Assembly (NCBI GenBank): GCA_019636495.1
Contig: JAHBXL010000006.1
Location: 1 to 64,000, forward strand
Reading direction: 5' to 3'
Length of the DNA stretch: 64,000 nucleotides
Source: Phycisphaeraceae bacterium
GTDB lineage: Bacteria > Planctomycetota > Phycisphaerae > Phycisphaerales > UBA1924
Below are positions 25,358 to 34,900 of this stretch, piece by piece (positions within the stretch are counted from its first letter, which is position 1; each line of letters starts with the position of its first letter). A program made the position numbers and the translations under genes. Under the pieces are notes generated by a model. It saw nothing but the letters and a program-made list of their open reading frames with translations. It searched no databases and was not told the origin of the DNA.

Positions 25358-26701
25358 TCAAGCGGGGCGGAGAGCGCTTCGCAACAACGCCCGCGCCACC
25401 AGGCCCGCCCCGAGCACGCCGAGCCCTGCCGCACAGATCCGCCACTCGATGAAGAACGCAAGGCTCAGACAGCCCAGCAACCCGGCCCACGCGATGGCGG
25501 GGTGATACAGCCGCTGGGGCGGCGGCAGGCGTATCGCGGCGAGATTCGTCACGGCGTAGTACACCAGCACCGTGAACGCGCTGAACGACCACGCCAGCCG
25601 GATGCTGCCCATCGCGGCGATCGCCAGCACGATGAATCCGACCAGCAGCACTGCACGGGACGGGGAGGCCCGCCGCGAATCGACATGGGCCAGTGCGCGG
25701 GGCAGGTCGCCACGCCGCGCCATGGCCAGCGCGACGCGCGAAAGACCCAGCACGAGGTTCAACAGCACGCCGAGCATGGCCGTCATCGCGCCGACCGCCA
25801 GCGCAACGGGCAACCACTCCGGACCGAACTGCCGGGCGACTGCCGCAAGGGGCGCCTCGCCCGAGCCTTCCGGGGCGGACAGAGCGCCCGCCCCGGCAGC
25901 GCCGATGCCGACCGCGGCGACCGCGATGTACAGCGCCATCGCCGCGCCCAGCGCGAGCACGATCGCGCGCGGGATGGACGTTCGAGGGTTGCGCACTTCC
26001 TCGCCCATGGTGGCGATACGGCCGTAGCCGGTATAGGCCACGAACATCAGCGCGGCGGCCTCGAGAAATCGCACCATCGCGCTGCGCCCATCGCCGATGG
26101 GCGATTCGAACAACGGGAGAAACCGCTCCGTCCCGTTCGCGACCGCGCTCGGCACACCCAGCAGCACGAACAGCGCAAGCGATACGAGCGTGGTCGTGAC
26201 GATGAGCACGTTCGCCGCTCCGGACCGGCGCACGCCGCCCAGCACCAGCATGGTGAGCGCGACCACCGCCGCGCACCCAAGCGCAATCCGCCCCCACGCC
26301 GGCGCCGCTACGCCGGACAGGTCCAGTGAATATGCCGAAAAGCCCAGTGCCGCGGTCGCCGCGGAGGCGGACTTTGCGCACAGGAACATCCAGCCCGTGG
26401 CGAACCCGAGCCACGGCCGCAGATACACGTATCCGTACTCGTAGGTCCCGCCGCTGGTTGGGCAGTTGGCCGCGAGTTGCGCGCTGCTCAACGCGTTGCA
26501 CGCCGCGACCGCGCCGGCCAGCACCAACGCCGGCAGCACCGAGGGCCCCGCGATCCCGGCGGCGATGCCGATGCTGACGAACACGCCGGTGCCGACGATC
26601 GAGCCAAGGCCCATCATCGCCGCGGCGAAAACGCCCAGGTCGCGGCGCAGCGCGCCGGGTTGAGTGTCAGCCGTCATGCCCGCGGGGGTCCGTGGCGTCA
26701 T
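25358..26701 (-). CDS. APC-family amino acid permease
   Basis: A 447-residue membrane protein of the amino acid-polyamine-organocation superfamily, with about 12 hydrophobic helices. It begins with GLGSIVGTGVFVSIGIAAG, the substrate-binding first helix with its G(S/T)G break, then SSAQLAANCPTSGGTYEYGY and LGFATGWMF. The consensus EVRNPRTSIPRAIVLALGAA follows helix 6. It would carry an amino acid or related compound across the inner membrane with a proton or by exchange; the substrate is not known. It starts 32 bp after the kelch gene on the same strand. The start at 26701 is uncertain; 26677 is possible. Confidence 0.9.
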   Translation of the reverse strand: MTPRTPAGMTADTQPGALRRDLGVFAAAMMGLGSIVGTGVFVSIGIAAGIAGPSVLPALVLAGAVAACNALSSAQLAANCPTSGGTYEYGYVYLRPWLGFATGWMFLCAKSASAATAALGFSAYSLDLSGVAAPAWGRIALGCAAVVALTMLVLGGVRRSGAANVLIVTTTLVSLALFVLLGVPSAVANGTERFLPLFESPIGDGRSAMVRFLEAAALMFVAYTGYGRIATMGEEVRNPRTSIPRAIVLALGAAMALYIAVAAVGIGAAGAGALSAPEGSGEAPLAAVARQFGPEWLPVALAVGAMTAMLGVLLNLVLGLSRVALAMARRGDLPRALAHVDSRRASPSRAVLLVGFIVLAIAAMGSIRLAWSFSAFTVLVYYAVTNLAAIRLPPPQRLYHPAIAWAGLLGCLSLAFFIEWRICAAGLGVLGAGLVARALLRSALRPA

Positions 26702-26733
26702 GGCCGCAAACGGTAGCCGCAGGAGAACCCGGG

Positions 26734-28104
26734 CTATGGGCAGCCGGCGAACCACGCCGACAGGAACGCGAAGATGTCGGGCACGCCGAGCGTTCCGTCG
26801 GCGTCAAAGTCCGCCGCGCAGGGATTGGCAACGCCCAGTGCAATCGGGTCGGAACGGAGTTGCCCGCAGCCCGTGGTGACAATGCAGTCGTAGGCGCCGT
26901 TGTCATCGGCGAGTGTGAGCGGGCCGACTGTCAGCGTGTCGGTCGCCGATCCTTGCACGGTCGGCCCATCGGCCAGTGGTACGCCGTTGCGCCGCCATTG
27001 GTACGAGAGCGGCCCGGGTGCGCCCGTCGAGACGGCGAAGGTCGCGTTGCCGGTCGGTGCCACGACTGCCTCCGTGGGCGAGCGCGTCACCGAGAGGTCG
27101 GGCGCGACAAACTCGATGAGATCGCTGATGAAGAAGCCGCCGAATCCGGAGAAGACAACGTGTCGGCCGCGGGCGGAATCGAATACGCCCGGCGCACCCC
27201 CGCGCTGCGCCGCCCACCCGGAGAGTCCGACGCCGACGACCTTGCGCCAGGTGCTCGCGGCGAGGGTGTTGCGCGGCTCGAAGACCCAGGAGTCGACCTT
27301 GAAGAATGTGCCATCGAGGCCGCCGTTGAGGAGCATGGTGTTTCGCGCGGGGTCATACGACAGGCTTGCGCCCGCGAGCGGTCCCGGAGCGCAGATGGGC
27401 CCCACGTCCAGCCAGTTGTCGCCGATGAGCATCCACGTGTCGCCAAGATAGCCCGTGTTGCCGATGCCGCCGTAGACGATGACCGCATGGAACTGTCCGT
27501 GATACGCCATCGCGTGCTGGGATCGAACAGGCGGTGGAGGTGTGAACGGCGTCAGTTGCGTCCACGCCGTACCGCTGAAGATCCAGGTATCGTTGAGGAA
27601 TCCGCCGGTGCCCTGACCGCCGAAGAGAACGAGTTGGTCTGACGGGAACGGCCGGCGCGTGATGCCCGCGTTGGTCCGGCCCGGAGGCGCCGCCCCCACA
27701 ATCTGGACCCAGGTCGCACCGTCCCATGTCCAGGTGTCGTCCAGGAAGTTGGGCGATGACAGGCCGCCGAAGAGCACGACCTTGTTGATCGAAGGCAGAA
27801 ACTTCATGGCCGGCGCGATGCGCGGCGAGGGCGCACCGACCCCGCCCGCGTGCACCATCGTCCACGATGTGCCGTCCCATTCCCAGGTCGCGGGGTCCAT
27901 CGAACCGCCCAAGCCCGACCCGCCGAACAGTACCGTGCGGCCGCGAACCGGGTCGTACGCCATCGCGTGACCGGAACGTGCCGCGGGCCAGCCCCCGCCC
28001 GCGGCGGTCGTGACCCATTGACCCTCGCATTGCGCCTGAGAGTTGCTCGATGCCAGCCACGCGATCAGCCCCGCCGCAAAATACACTCGTGAAGCGTTCA
28101 TCAT
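26734..28104 (-). CDS. Secreted kelch-repeat and Ig-like protein with C-terminal tag
   Basis: A 456-residue exported protein. The signal peptide is VYFAAGLIAWLASSNSQAQC, and GGAG lies six bases before the start at 28104. Residues about 40-320 are kelch-like blades, each with a GG pair and a W: TVLFGGSGL...TWEWDGTSW, VVLFGGL...TWTWDGATW, LVLFGGQG...TWIFSGTAW, and so on. An Ig-like domain follows (AVVAPTGNATFAVS ... LSYQWRRNGVPL ... DNGAYDCIV). The last 27 residues (CAADFDADGTLGVPDIFAFL and on) are the same type of dockerin-like tag as on two neighbouring proteins. Probably a binding or structural surface protein. Confidence 0.8.
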   Translation of the reverse strand: MMNASRVYFAAGLIAWLASSNSQAQCEGQWVTTAAGGGWPAARSGHAMAYDPVRGRTVLFGGSGLGGSMDPATWEWDGTSWTMVHAGGVGAPSPRIAPAMKFLPSINKVVLFGGLSSPNFLDDTWTWDGATWVQIVGAAPPGRTNAGITRRPFPSDQLVLFGGQGTGGFLNDTWIFSGTAWTQLTPFTPPPPVRSQHAMAYHGQFHAVIVYGGIGNTGYLGDTWMLIGDNWLDVGPICAPGPLAGASLSYDPARNTMLLNGGLDGTFFKVDSWVFEPRNTLAASTWRKVVGVGLSGWAAQRGGAPGVFDSARGRHVVFSGFGGFFISDLIEFVAPDLSVTRSPTEAVVAPTGNATFAVSTGAPGPLSYQWRRNGVPLADGPTVQGSATDTLTVGPLTLADDNGAYDCIVTTGCGQLRSDPIALGVANPCAADFDADGTLGVPDIFAFLSAWFAGCP

Positions 28105-28341
28105 GAGGAACTCCGCCGCGGCGATCATCGAACCTTCCGCTGCACGCCCGTGCGGACGTGCGACACGGCGTGCATCGTTCTGTGCCCCGGTTCAATCAGA
28201 CTACCACGGCTTTGCAGCCCGGCGATCATTCTGTACGACCAAATGACTCGTAGAACAGGTGGTTGTTTGGTGGTCCTGCGGGCGAACGGGCTACATACTT
28301 GAAGATCAGGCCCTGCGTGGCGTCTCAGACATGGAGCGATC

Positions 28342-30732
28342 ATGAAGCACACGACCCTCGTCCCGTGCGGTTGGCAGCGCTGGTCATTGTCCGTGGCTTT
28401 GCTCGCCGCCTCGGGCGCTGCGTTCTCGGACGCGGCGGCATCGCAGCCTCAGCCCGACGCCGCGGCCGCGGCGGCACAGTTGGCCAACGATGCACCCCGC
28501 CGGTTCGACGGGTACAAGGCCGTGCGCGTGCGGTTTGCAACGACGCGGGAGTATCTCGCGGCGATGACGCTCGCGGAAACGACGTGGTCGTGCGAAGCGC
28601 GCGGCGACCTGGTGGACCTGGTTGTCGGGCCCGACAACTTCGCGGCTCTGCGCGAACTGGGGCTCGAGCACGCGGTGCTCGTCGAGGACGTGCAGGCGCT
28701 GATCGACGCCGAGCGCGCACAGATCGAGCAGGCCAACGCCCTCCGCGGCGCGGGGTATTTCGACACCTTCCGCACGTACGACGAGGTGAATACACGGATC
28801 GACACCTTGCTGCATGATCACGCGGGCGTGGTCGAGCACATGCCTGTCGGCACGTCGCGCTTCGACCGCGCGATCCGCGGCTTTGGCGTCTCCTCGCCCG
28901 ATTCGCCCGGCAACCCGCGCGGGCAGCGCGTGCAGGTGCTCTTCAACGGCACGCAGCACGCGCGGGAGTGGATCAGCCCGATGACGGTGATGTTCATCGC
29001 CGACCGCCTGCTGGCCGATTACGCCTCGGGCGACCCGCGCGTCGTCGCCCTGCTCGATCGCGCGGAGGTGATCTTCGTCCCGATCGTGAACCCCGATGGG
29101 TACGTGTTCAGTTGGACCAACAACCGGATGTGGCGCAAGACGCGCACGAACAACGGCAACGGCACGTTCGGCGTGGATCCGAACCGCAACTGGGGATATG
29201 AATGGGGCGGGGAGGGCTCGAGCGGCAGCGGCAGCAGCGAGACCTACCGCGGGCCCGCGCCCTTCAGCGAACCTGAAACAGCGGCCCTGCGCGACTTCAT
29301 TATCGCGCGGCCGAGGATTGCCGCGCACATCGACTTCCACAGTTACGGACAGTTGATCCTGTCGCCCTGGGGCTACACGTCGGCACTGCCGCCGGAGCCT
29401 GCACAATCGGTTTTCGTGCGTCTGAACGGGGACATGGCGCGGGAGATTCGCGCCGAGTCGGGCATGACGTACGTCGGCGGACCGTCGTACACGACAATCT
29501 ATCCCGCCGCGGGAACAGTTCCCGATTGGGTCTTTGGCGACCAGAGCCGCCTGAGTTGGACCATCGAACTGCGCGACACCGGCGCCAATGGCTTTGTGCT
29601 GACCGCCGATCAGATCGAGCCCACGGGCCGCGAGGCCTACCGCGCGATCCTCACGCTGGTTGACTACCTCGCTCTTCCCCTTCGGTTCACGTTTCCGGAT
29701 GGCCAGCCGACGACGCTTGAGCAGGGCCAGACGACCGACGTGCTGGTCGTGATCGATTCGCACACGCGGAGCGTCAACCCCTCCACCGCCGTGCTGCTGT
29801 CGCGCGTGTCGCCGGCATCACCGCTTGTGGAGACCCCACTGGTACCGCTGGGCGCGGACCGCTTCCTGGCGACACTGCCCGCTGGATCGTGCGGCGACGC
29901 CGTGCAGTACGCCTTCCGCGCGCAGAATGATGCGGGCGAGTGGTCCGCCTTCCCGATCGACGCAACCGGCACGCTCCTGTCCGCCGAGGTGGTCGCGACG
30001 CTCCTGAGCATGCGCGACCCGTGCGAAGTAGACCTCGGCTGGACCGTGGGCGCGCCGACCGACACCGCGACCACGGGCATCTGGGAACTGGCCGTGCCCC
30101 AGCAGACCGCCGCGCAGCCCGGACAGGATGTCTCGCCCGATGGCACACGCTGCTGGATCACCGGTGCGGCGGCGGGCTCGGGCGTCGGCTCGTTTGATGT
30201 CGACGGCGGCGCGACGACGCTGACCAGTTACGCCTTCAGCGCGCTGGACTCCGGCGGCGCGCCGGTGCAGTCGGCGGTGCTCTCCTACTACCTCTGGTAC
30301 TCCAACGACCGCGGCTCCAGCCCCGGGCAGGACCCGTTCTACGTCTATATCTCCAACGATGACGGCCAGACCTGGATGCCGCTGCAGATCATCCCCGGCA
30401 ACGGCAGCACCAACGCGTGGGTGCGCTTCGACTTTGAACTCGTCGGGCTCATCGAGCCGACCGACTTCATGCGCGTGCGGTTCGTGGCCGATGACGCCGG
30501 TCCCGGGTCCATCGTCGAGGCCGCGGTCGACGAACTCACCCTGGTCGTTCGCGGGTGCCCGCCCGTGCCGTGCGCGGCGGACTTTGACGGCGAGAACGGC
30601 GTAGACGTGAACGACATCTTCGCGTTTCTTGCAGGGTGGTTCGCGGGCGAGCCGGGCGCGTACGACTTCGGCGGCACGCCGGGCGTACCGGCGATCTTCG
30701 CGTTCCTGTCGGCATGGTTTGCCGGTTGCTGA
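28342..30732 (+). CDS. Secreted M14 zinc carboxypeptidase with C-terminal tag
   Basis: A 796-residue exported peptidase. A signal-like helix (SLSVALLAASGAAFSDAAAS) is followed by a propeptide-like region, then the carboxypeptidase A-type domain. Zinc ligands are the His and Glu of GTQHAREWIS (about residues 207-216) and the His of HIDFHSYGQLILSPWGY; NRNWGYEWGG carries the substrate-binding Arg, and SWTIELRDTGANGF the catalytic Glu. A beta-sandwich-rich region (about 460-750) follows, and the protein ends in DFDGENGVDVNDIFAFLAGW and a second, shorter half ending IFAFLSAWFAGC, as in the neighbouring secreted proteins. It would trim C-terminal residues from peptides outside the cell. GGAG lies six bases before the ATG. 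It converges with galK. Confidence 0.88.
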   Translation: MKHTTLVPCGWQRWSLSVALLAASGAAFSDAAASQPQPDAAAAAAQLANDAPRRFDGYKAVRVRFATTREYLAAMTLAETTWSCEARGDLVDLVVGPDNFAALRELGLEHAVLVEDVQALIDAERAQIEQANALRGAGYFDTFRTYDEVNTRIDTLLHDHAGVVEHMPVGTSRFDRAIRGFGVSSPDSPGNPRGQRVQVLFNGTQHAREWISPMTVMFIADRLLADYASGDPRVVALLDRAEVIFVPIVNPDGYVFSWTNNRMWRKTRTNNGNGTFGVDPNRNWGYEWGGEGSSGSGSSETYRGPAPFSEPETAALRDFIIARPRIAAHIDFHSYGQLILSPWGYTSALPPEPAQSVFVRLNGDMAREIRAESGMTYVGGPSYTTIYPAAGTVPDWVFGDQSRLSWTIELRDTGANGFVLTADQIEPTGREAYRAILTLVDYLALPLRFTFPDGQPTTLEQGQTTDVLVVIDSHTRSVNPSTAVLLSRVSPASPLVETPLVPLGADRFLATLPAGSCGDAVQYAFRAQNDAGEWSAFPIDATGTLLSAEVVATLLSMRDPCEVDLGWTVGAPTDTATTGIWELAVPQQTAAQPGQDVSPDGTRCWITGAAAGSGVGSFDVDGGATTLTSYAFSALDSGGAPVQSAVLSYYLWYSNDRGSSPGQDPFYVYISNDDGQTWMPLQIIPGNGSTNAWVRFDFELVGLIEPTDFMRVRFVADDAGPGSIVEAAVDELTLVVRGCPPVPCAADFDGENGVDVNDIFAFLAGWFAGEPGAYDFGGTPGVPAIFAFLSAWFAGC

Positions 30733-30755
30733 ACCGCGGCGCGATCGCTTCAGCG

Positions 30756-31922
30756 TCAGCGCTGAACGAGTAGGTGCGCGCCGCTGGCGGGCTTCGCGAC
30801 GAACGCGCGGCACGGGTTGCCGTGCGCTCCGCGTAGCGCGGTGTCGAGCGCGACCAGCAACGCCGCGACCGAGTCCGGCTCGCACAGCGTGACCGTGCAC
30901 CCGCCGAAGCCGCCGCCGGTCATGCGCGACCCGAAAACCCCCGGGACGGCCTCCGCCGCGCACACCAGCGTGTCCAATTCACCGCACGACACCCGGTACA
31001 GATCCCGCAACGAGGCGTGCGACTCGGACATCTGGGCCCCGGCGCAGCGCAGATCGCCCGCGCGCATTGCCGATGCGAACGCGCGGACGCGATCGTTCTC
31101 GCGAACCACGTGCAACGCGCAATCGCGCTGCTCGCGAGTCAACGCCGAACGCTCGATCAGGCCCTCGCATGCATCGCGCAGCGACCGGATACTCATCGCG
31201 CCCGCCGCGGCGGCGCACATTGCGCGGCGCGCGGCATACTCCCCCGCCGCGAGGCTGTGCCGCACTCCGCTGTCGGCCACGACGAAGACGGCCTCGCTCG
31301 CCGCGGGGAGCGGCACGTGCTCAACGAGATTCTCGCGACAGTCGATGAGCATCGCGAAGCCCTCTCGGCCGAAGACCGATGCCAACTGGTCCATCAGGCC
31401 GCACGGCACGCCCGCGAACTCGTGCTCGGCGCGCTGGCAGAGTTGCGCCAGTCCCAGCGGTGAAAGCCGGACTCGCCACATCGCCAGGAGCGCGGTGGCC
31501 ACTGCGACCTCCGCCGCGGCCGAAGAACTCAGACCGGAGCCCATCGGCACATCGGACGCGATCGCGACATCTGCCCCGACGCGGCCGGAAGCCCTCGCTG
31601 CGCACAGCGCCGCGGGGCCGAACACATACGCCTGCCAGCGGCCGCGAACATCAGGCGGCGGCGCTGAGAACTCGTACTCGGATGTGTTGCCCGGCGCGGG
31701 CAGGTCCGCCGCGACGATGCGGATCAGGCCATCGTCGCGCGGCGCGGCGGCGACCGCGCAGCACCGGGCGATCGCGATCGGCATCACCAGACCATCGTTG
31801 TAGTCGGTGTGCTCGCCGATCAGGTTCACGCGCCCGGGCGCTGCAGCGACGACCGCCGGGCGCACGCCCAGCACGCGGCCCAACGCCAGCCGGGCGCGGT
31901 CCGCGGCAGGCGGGTTGGTCAT
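30756..31922 (-). CDS. galK: Galactokinase
   Basis: A 388-residue GHMP kinase that phosphorylates galactose at C1 (Leloir pathway). It shows the galactokinase signature GRVNLIGEHTDYNDGLVMP (about residues 26-44), the GHMP ATP-binding loop DVPMGSGLSSSAAAEVA, and the terminal motif RMTGGGFGGCTVTL. An Asp for catalysis lies in EFAGVPCGLMDQLASVFG. Length matches the family. It ends 24 bp from the end of the convergent carboxypeptidase gene. The start may be the ATG at 31922 or a GTG at 31934. No other Leloir genes are next to it, so it may serve general galactose salvage. Confidence 0.95.
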   Translation of the reverse strand: MTNPPAADRARLALGRVLGVRPAVVAAAPGRVNLIGEHTDYNDGLVMPIAIARCCAVAAAPRDDGLIRIVAADLPAPGNTSEYEFSAPPPDVRGRWQAYVFGPAALCAARASGRVGADVAIASDVPMGSGLSSSAAAEVAVATALLAMWRVRLSPLGLAQLCQRAEHEFAGVPCGLMDQLASVFGREGFAMLIDCRENLVEHVPLPAASEAVFVVADSGVRHSLAAGEYAARRAMCAAAAGAMSIRSLRDACEGLIERSALTREQRDCALHVVRENDRVRAFASAMRAGDLRCAGAQMSESHASLRDLYRVSCGELDTLVCAAEAVPGVFGSRMTGGGFGGCTVTLCEPDSVAALLVALDTALRGAHGNPCRAFVAKPASGAHLLVQR

Positions 31923-31979
31923 CTGGCCGGGCACGGTTGTGCTCGTGGTTCGCCGCGCGACCGTGGCGCGGCAAGATTG

Positions 31980-34900
31980 TCAGTCCATCGTCATGACCGA
32001 GCCGCGGATCACTGCCTCGAACTGCTGGATGGTGGTGATGCCGCGCGGGCGCACCGGCGCGAGCAGGACGTTCTTCGACAGGGCCAGTTCGCGCTCGGTC
32101 AGGCCGATGAGTTCCAGTCGGCGGATGAACCCGGCCAGTTCTTCGACGTACTCGCGGCTCTGCGCCTCGGACTCGTTGGTGTCGAGGAACTCCCGGAAGC
32201 GCACGGGGTCGATGCTGGTGGTGCCGGGATTGGCCGTGAGGAAGCGACGGACCGACTGGTAGAGCGTTTCCTGGATCTCGGAAGCGCGCGAAACGCGACG
32301 CACGCTGCCCGCTTCATCGAGCACCGGGTTTCCGTCGTCGTCGATCAGGTCGCGGTTGAACAGCGCGTCGTAGTCGCGAAGCAGGAATGTGACCTGATCG
32401 CCGGGCAGGCGGTTGACGGCGGTGGTGTAGCCCAGCGTGCCCGGGCCGCCGGCGGGGTAGTCGTTGTAGAGACCCCAGCCGACGAGCAGTTGCAGGAGTT
32501 CGGGCAGTTCGAGCGTGCGGGGGATGATGCCCAGTTGCCGCAGGTCCTCGATCTGTGCCTGGCCGACAGTGGGGTTCTCGCCCACGTCGTTGAAGCGCGT
32601 TTCGCGCGGGATGGCCCCGGCCAGCGCGTCGGAGACGTTGGTGTTCGTCGGGCCCTGAGCGCGGAGGTCGAGCGTGACGATGTTGGGCGAGGTGCCCGCG
32701 TTGAGCATCGAGGGCATGACCGGCCCGAAAGCCTGGAAGAGGAACGTGACCAGGTTGCCGTTGGCATCGCCGGTGCCGTCGGGCGTCGCGAACGAGACCG
32801 GGCGCGTGCCGATCCGCGTCGGCACGGTGGAGAACGCGAACCGGCCGCCGGTCACGAAGTCCAGCCCGGCATCGGCGCCGATGGTGTTGTTCGGCCCGAG
32901 GATGGTGCCCGGAAGGCGGGTGTTGAGCATGATCGATGGCGCGTTCACGGTGACATCGCCCAGCGCGGTGATGTCGCCGAGCACGGCGGACGCGGCGTTG
33001 ATTGTCACCGCTCCGCCGACGGTCAGTTTCTCGTTGCGGCCCATGTGGAACGCGCCGGTGGTGTTGAACGTGATCGAGAATGGCGATACAGGCGCGGTGA
33101 CAATCTGGCCGCTGGCGTTGCGCGGGCGGGCGATGATCGTCGCGATGCGGGCCGTGTTCACGCGCCCGTCGATGCCCAGCCCCTCGTCGAAGTTGAAGAG
33201 AATCTCGCGCAGCGGGTTCACACCGCCCACGTCCCGCGCAAAACTCACGACGGGCAGCGCGTTGTCGCCCGGCAGATTGTTGTTCCGCCACAGAAGCAGC
33301 AGGCCGGCGTTCGCGCCCGCCGCGGCGTCGAGCGTGCCGTTGAAGAAGATGCCTGTCCCGCCCGAGTCGGTCAGCGTGACGTTCCGCATCAGGCGGACCG
33401 AGTCGTTGAAGGTCATCGTGCCGCCGGAGGTCGTGATGTCGGCGTTGATGCGGGTGATGCCGTCGGCGTTGGTCGTCAGCGCTGCCAGCGGCCTGTCGCC
33501 GCCGCCCACGCGGCCGTCGAACAAGGTCACGCCGTTGTTGGAGGTGTTCACCGTCAGCGTGCGCGCGGTCGCCGTCTGCGAGCGCACCGTGCCGCGGAAT
33601 CGCACGTTGTTGCCCGAAACGACCGCGTTCTGCGCGATGCGCACGCTGCCGTTGAAGTTCACGTCGTGGGTGTTGGCCGCCGACACATCGTCGGAGAGAA
33701 CGACCGCGTCGAGTCCGTCGGCCATGCCGTCGGCGTTGGGGTTGAAGTTCAGGTCGCCGGTCTGCGTGGCCACGCGCGCGAGCACGCGGATGCCGTTATC
33801 GGCGAAGACATCCAACGCGTTGAACGTGGACGCCGCGCCACTGAACTCCACCTGTCCGCCGTTGGCGAGCGCCTCGAGCGTGACCGGACCGGCGATGGAA
33901 CTGACGTTGGCCGTCGTGATCCCGCCGACGGTGATGCGCGTCGTGCGGTCCCCGCCGATGACCAGGCCGGTCGCGGTGATGCGCTGCAGCGCGGCGGAGT
34001 TGATCGTCATGTCGCCGCCGGTCGCCGTGCCCAGCGCGATCGTGCCGTCGGTCGAACGACGGATGCGCGTCTGGCCTGCGCCGGAGTTCAAACTGCCGTC
34101 GAGTTGGATCGTCGCGGCGGTGATCGTCAGCGACGAGTTGCCCGACGAGAGCGTCGAGCCCGTCGAGAGCGTGAACCCGCCGCCATTGTTGTCGGTGTCG
34201 GCGTTCATCACCACGCTGCCCGCGACGGCCAGCGTGTTCAGGATCGAGATGCCGTTGGCCGCGCGGAGCGTCAGCGGGCCCGCGGCGGACATGTTGCCGC
34301 CCGATGCGGCAAGGGAGATGGAACCGGCCGAGTTGAGCGTGCGGTTGGCCGCGAAGAGGATGTTGTTGTCGCCGTCGCCTCCGATGTTGGCATCGCCGTT
34401 GAGGGTCAGGCTCCCGCGGTCGGTCGTGATGTTGGCATTGACACGGATGCCCTTGTCGGCATTGGCCTCCAGCGTGTTGAACGTCGAGGCTCCCGCGCTG
34501 AAGGTAATCAGGTCGTTGGAGCGGAGTTGGAGCGTTCCGGAAATGCCGTCGCTTGCCGCCGCGGAAACCGCCGACACCGTGATCGCGCCCGTCGGGCCGC
34601 CGCCGATCCGCATGTTGTTGGCGGTGATCCGTCCCAGTTCGTCGTTGTCGATGGTCATGTCGCCGGTTGCGTTGCCCAGGCCGATCGTGCCCGCGGTGTT
34701 GCGCCGGATGATCAGGTTGCGCGACGACACGCTGAACTCGCCGGCGATGTCGATGTCGCCGGTGATCAGTTCCAGTTCGGCATTGATGCCGTCGGTACCC
34801 GCCGCGGCGAGACCGTCGACGTTCACCTGGGTCACCGTGTTCCCGCCGATGCGGAGCGACTCGGCGGAGATTCGCGACAGTTCATCCTGCGACAGTTGCA

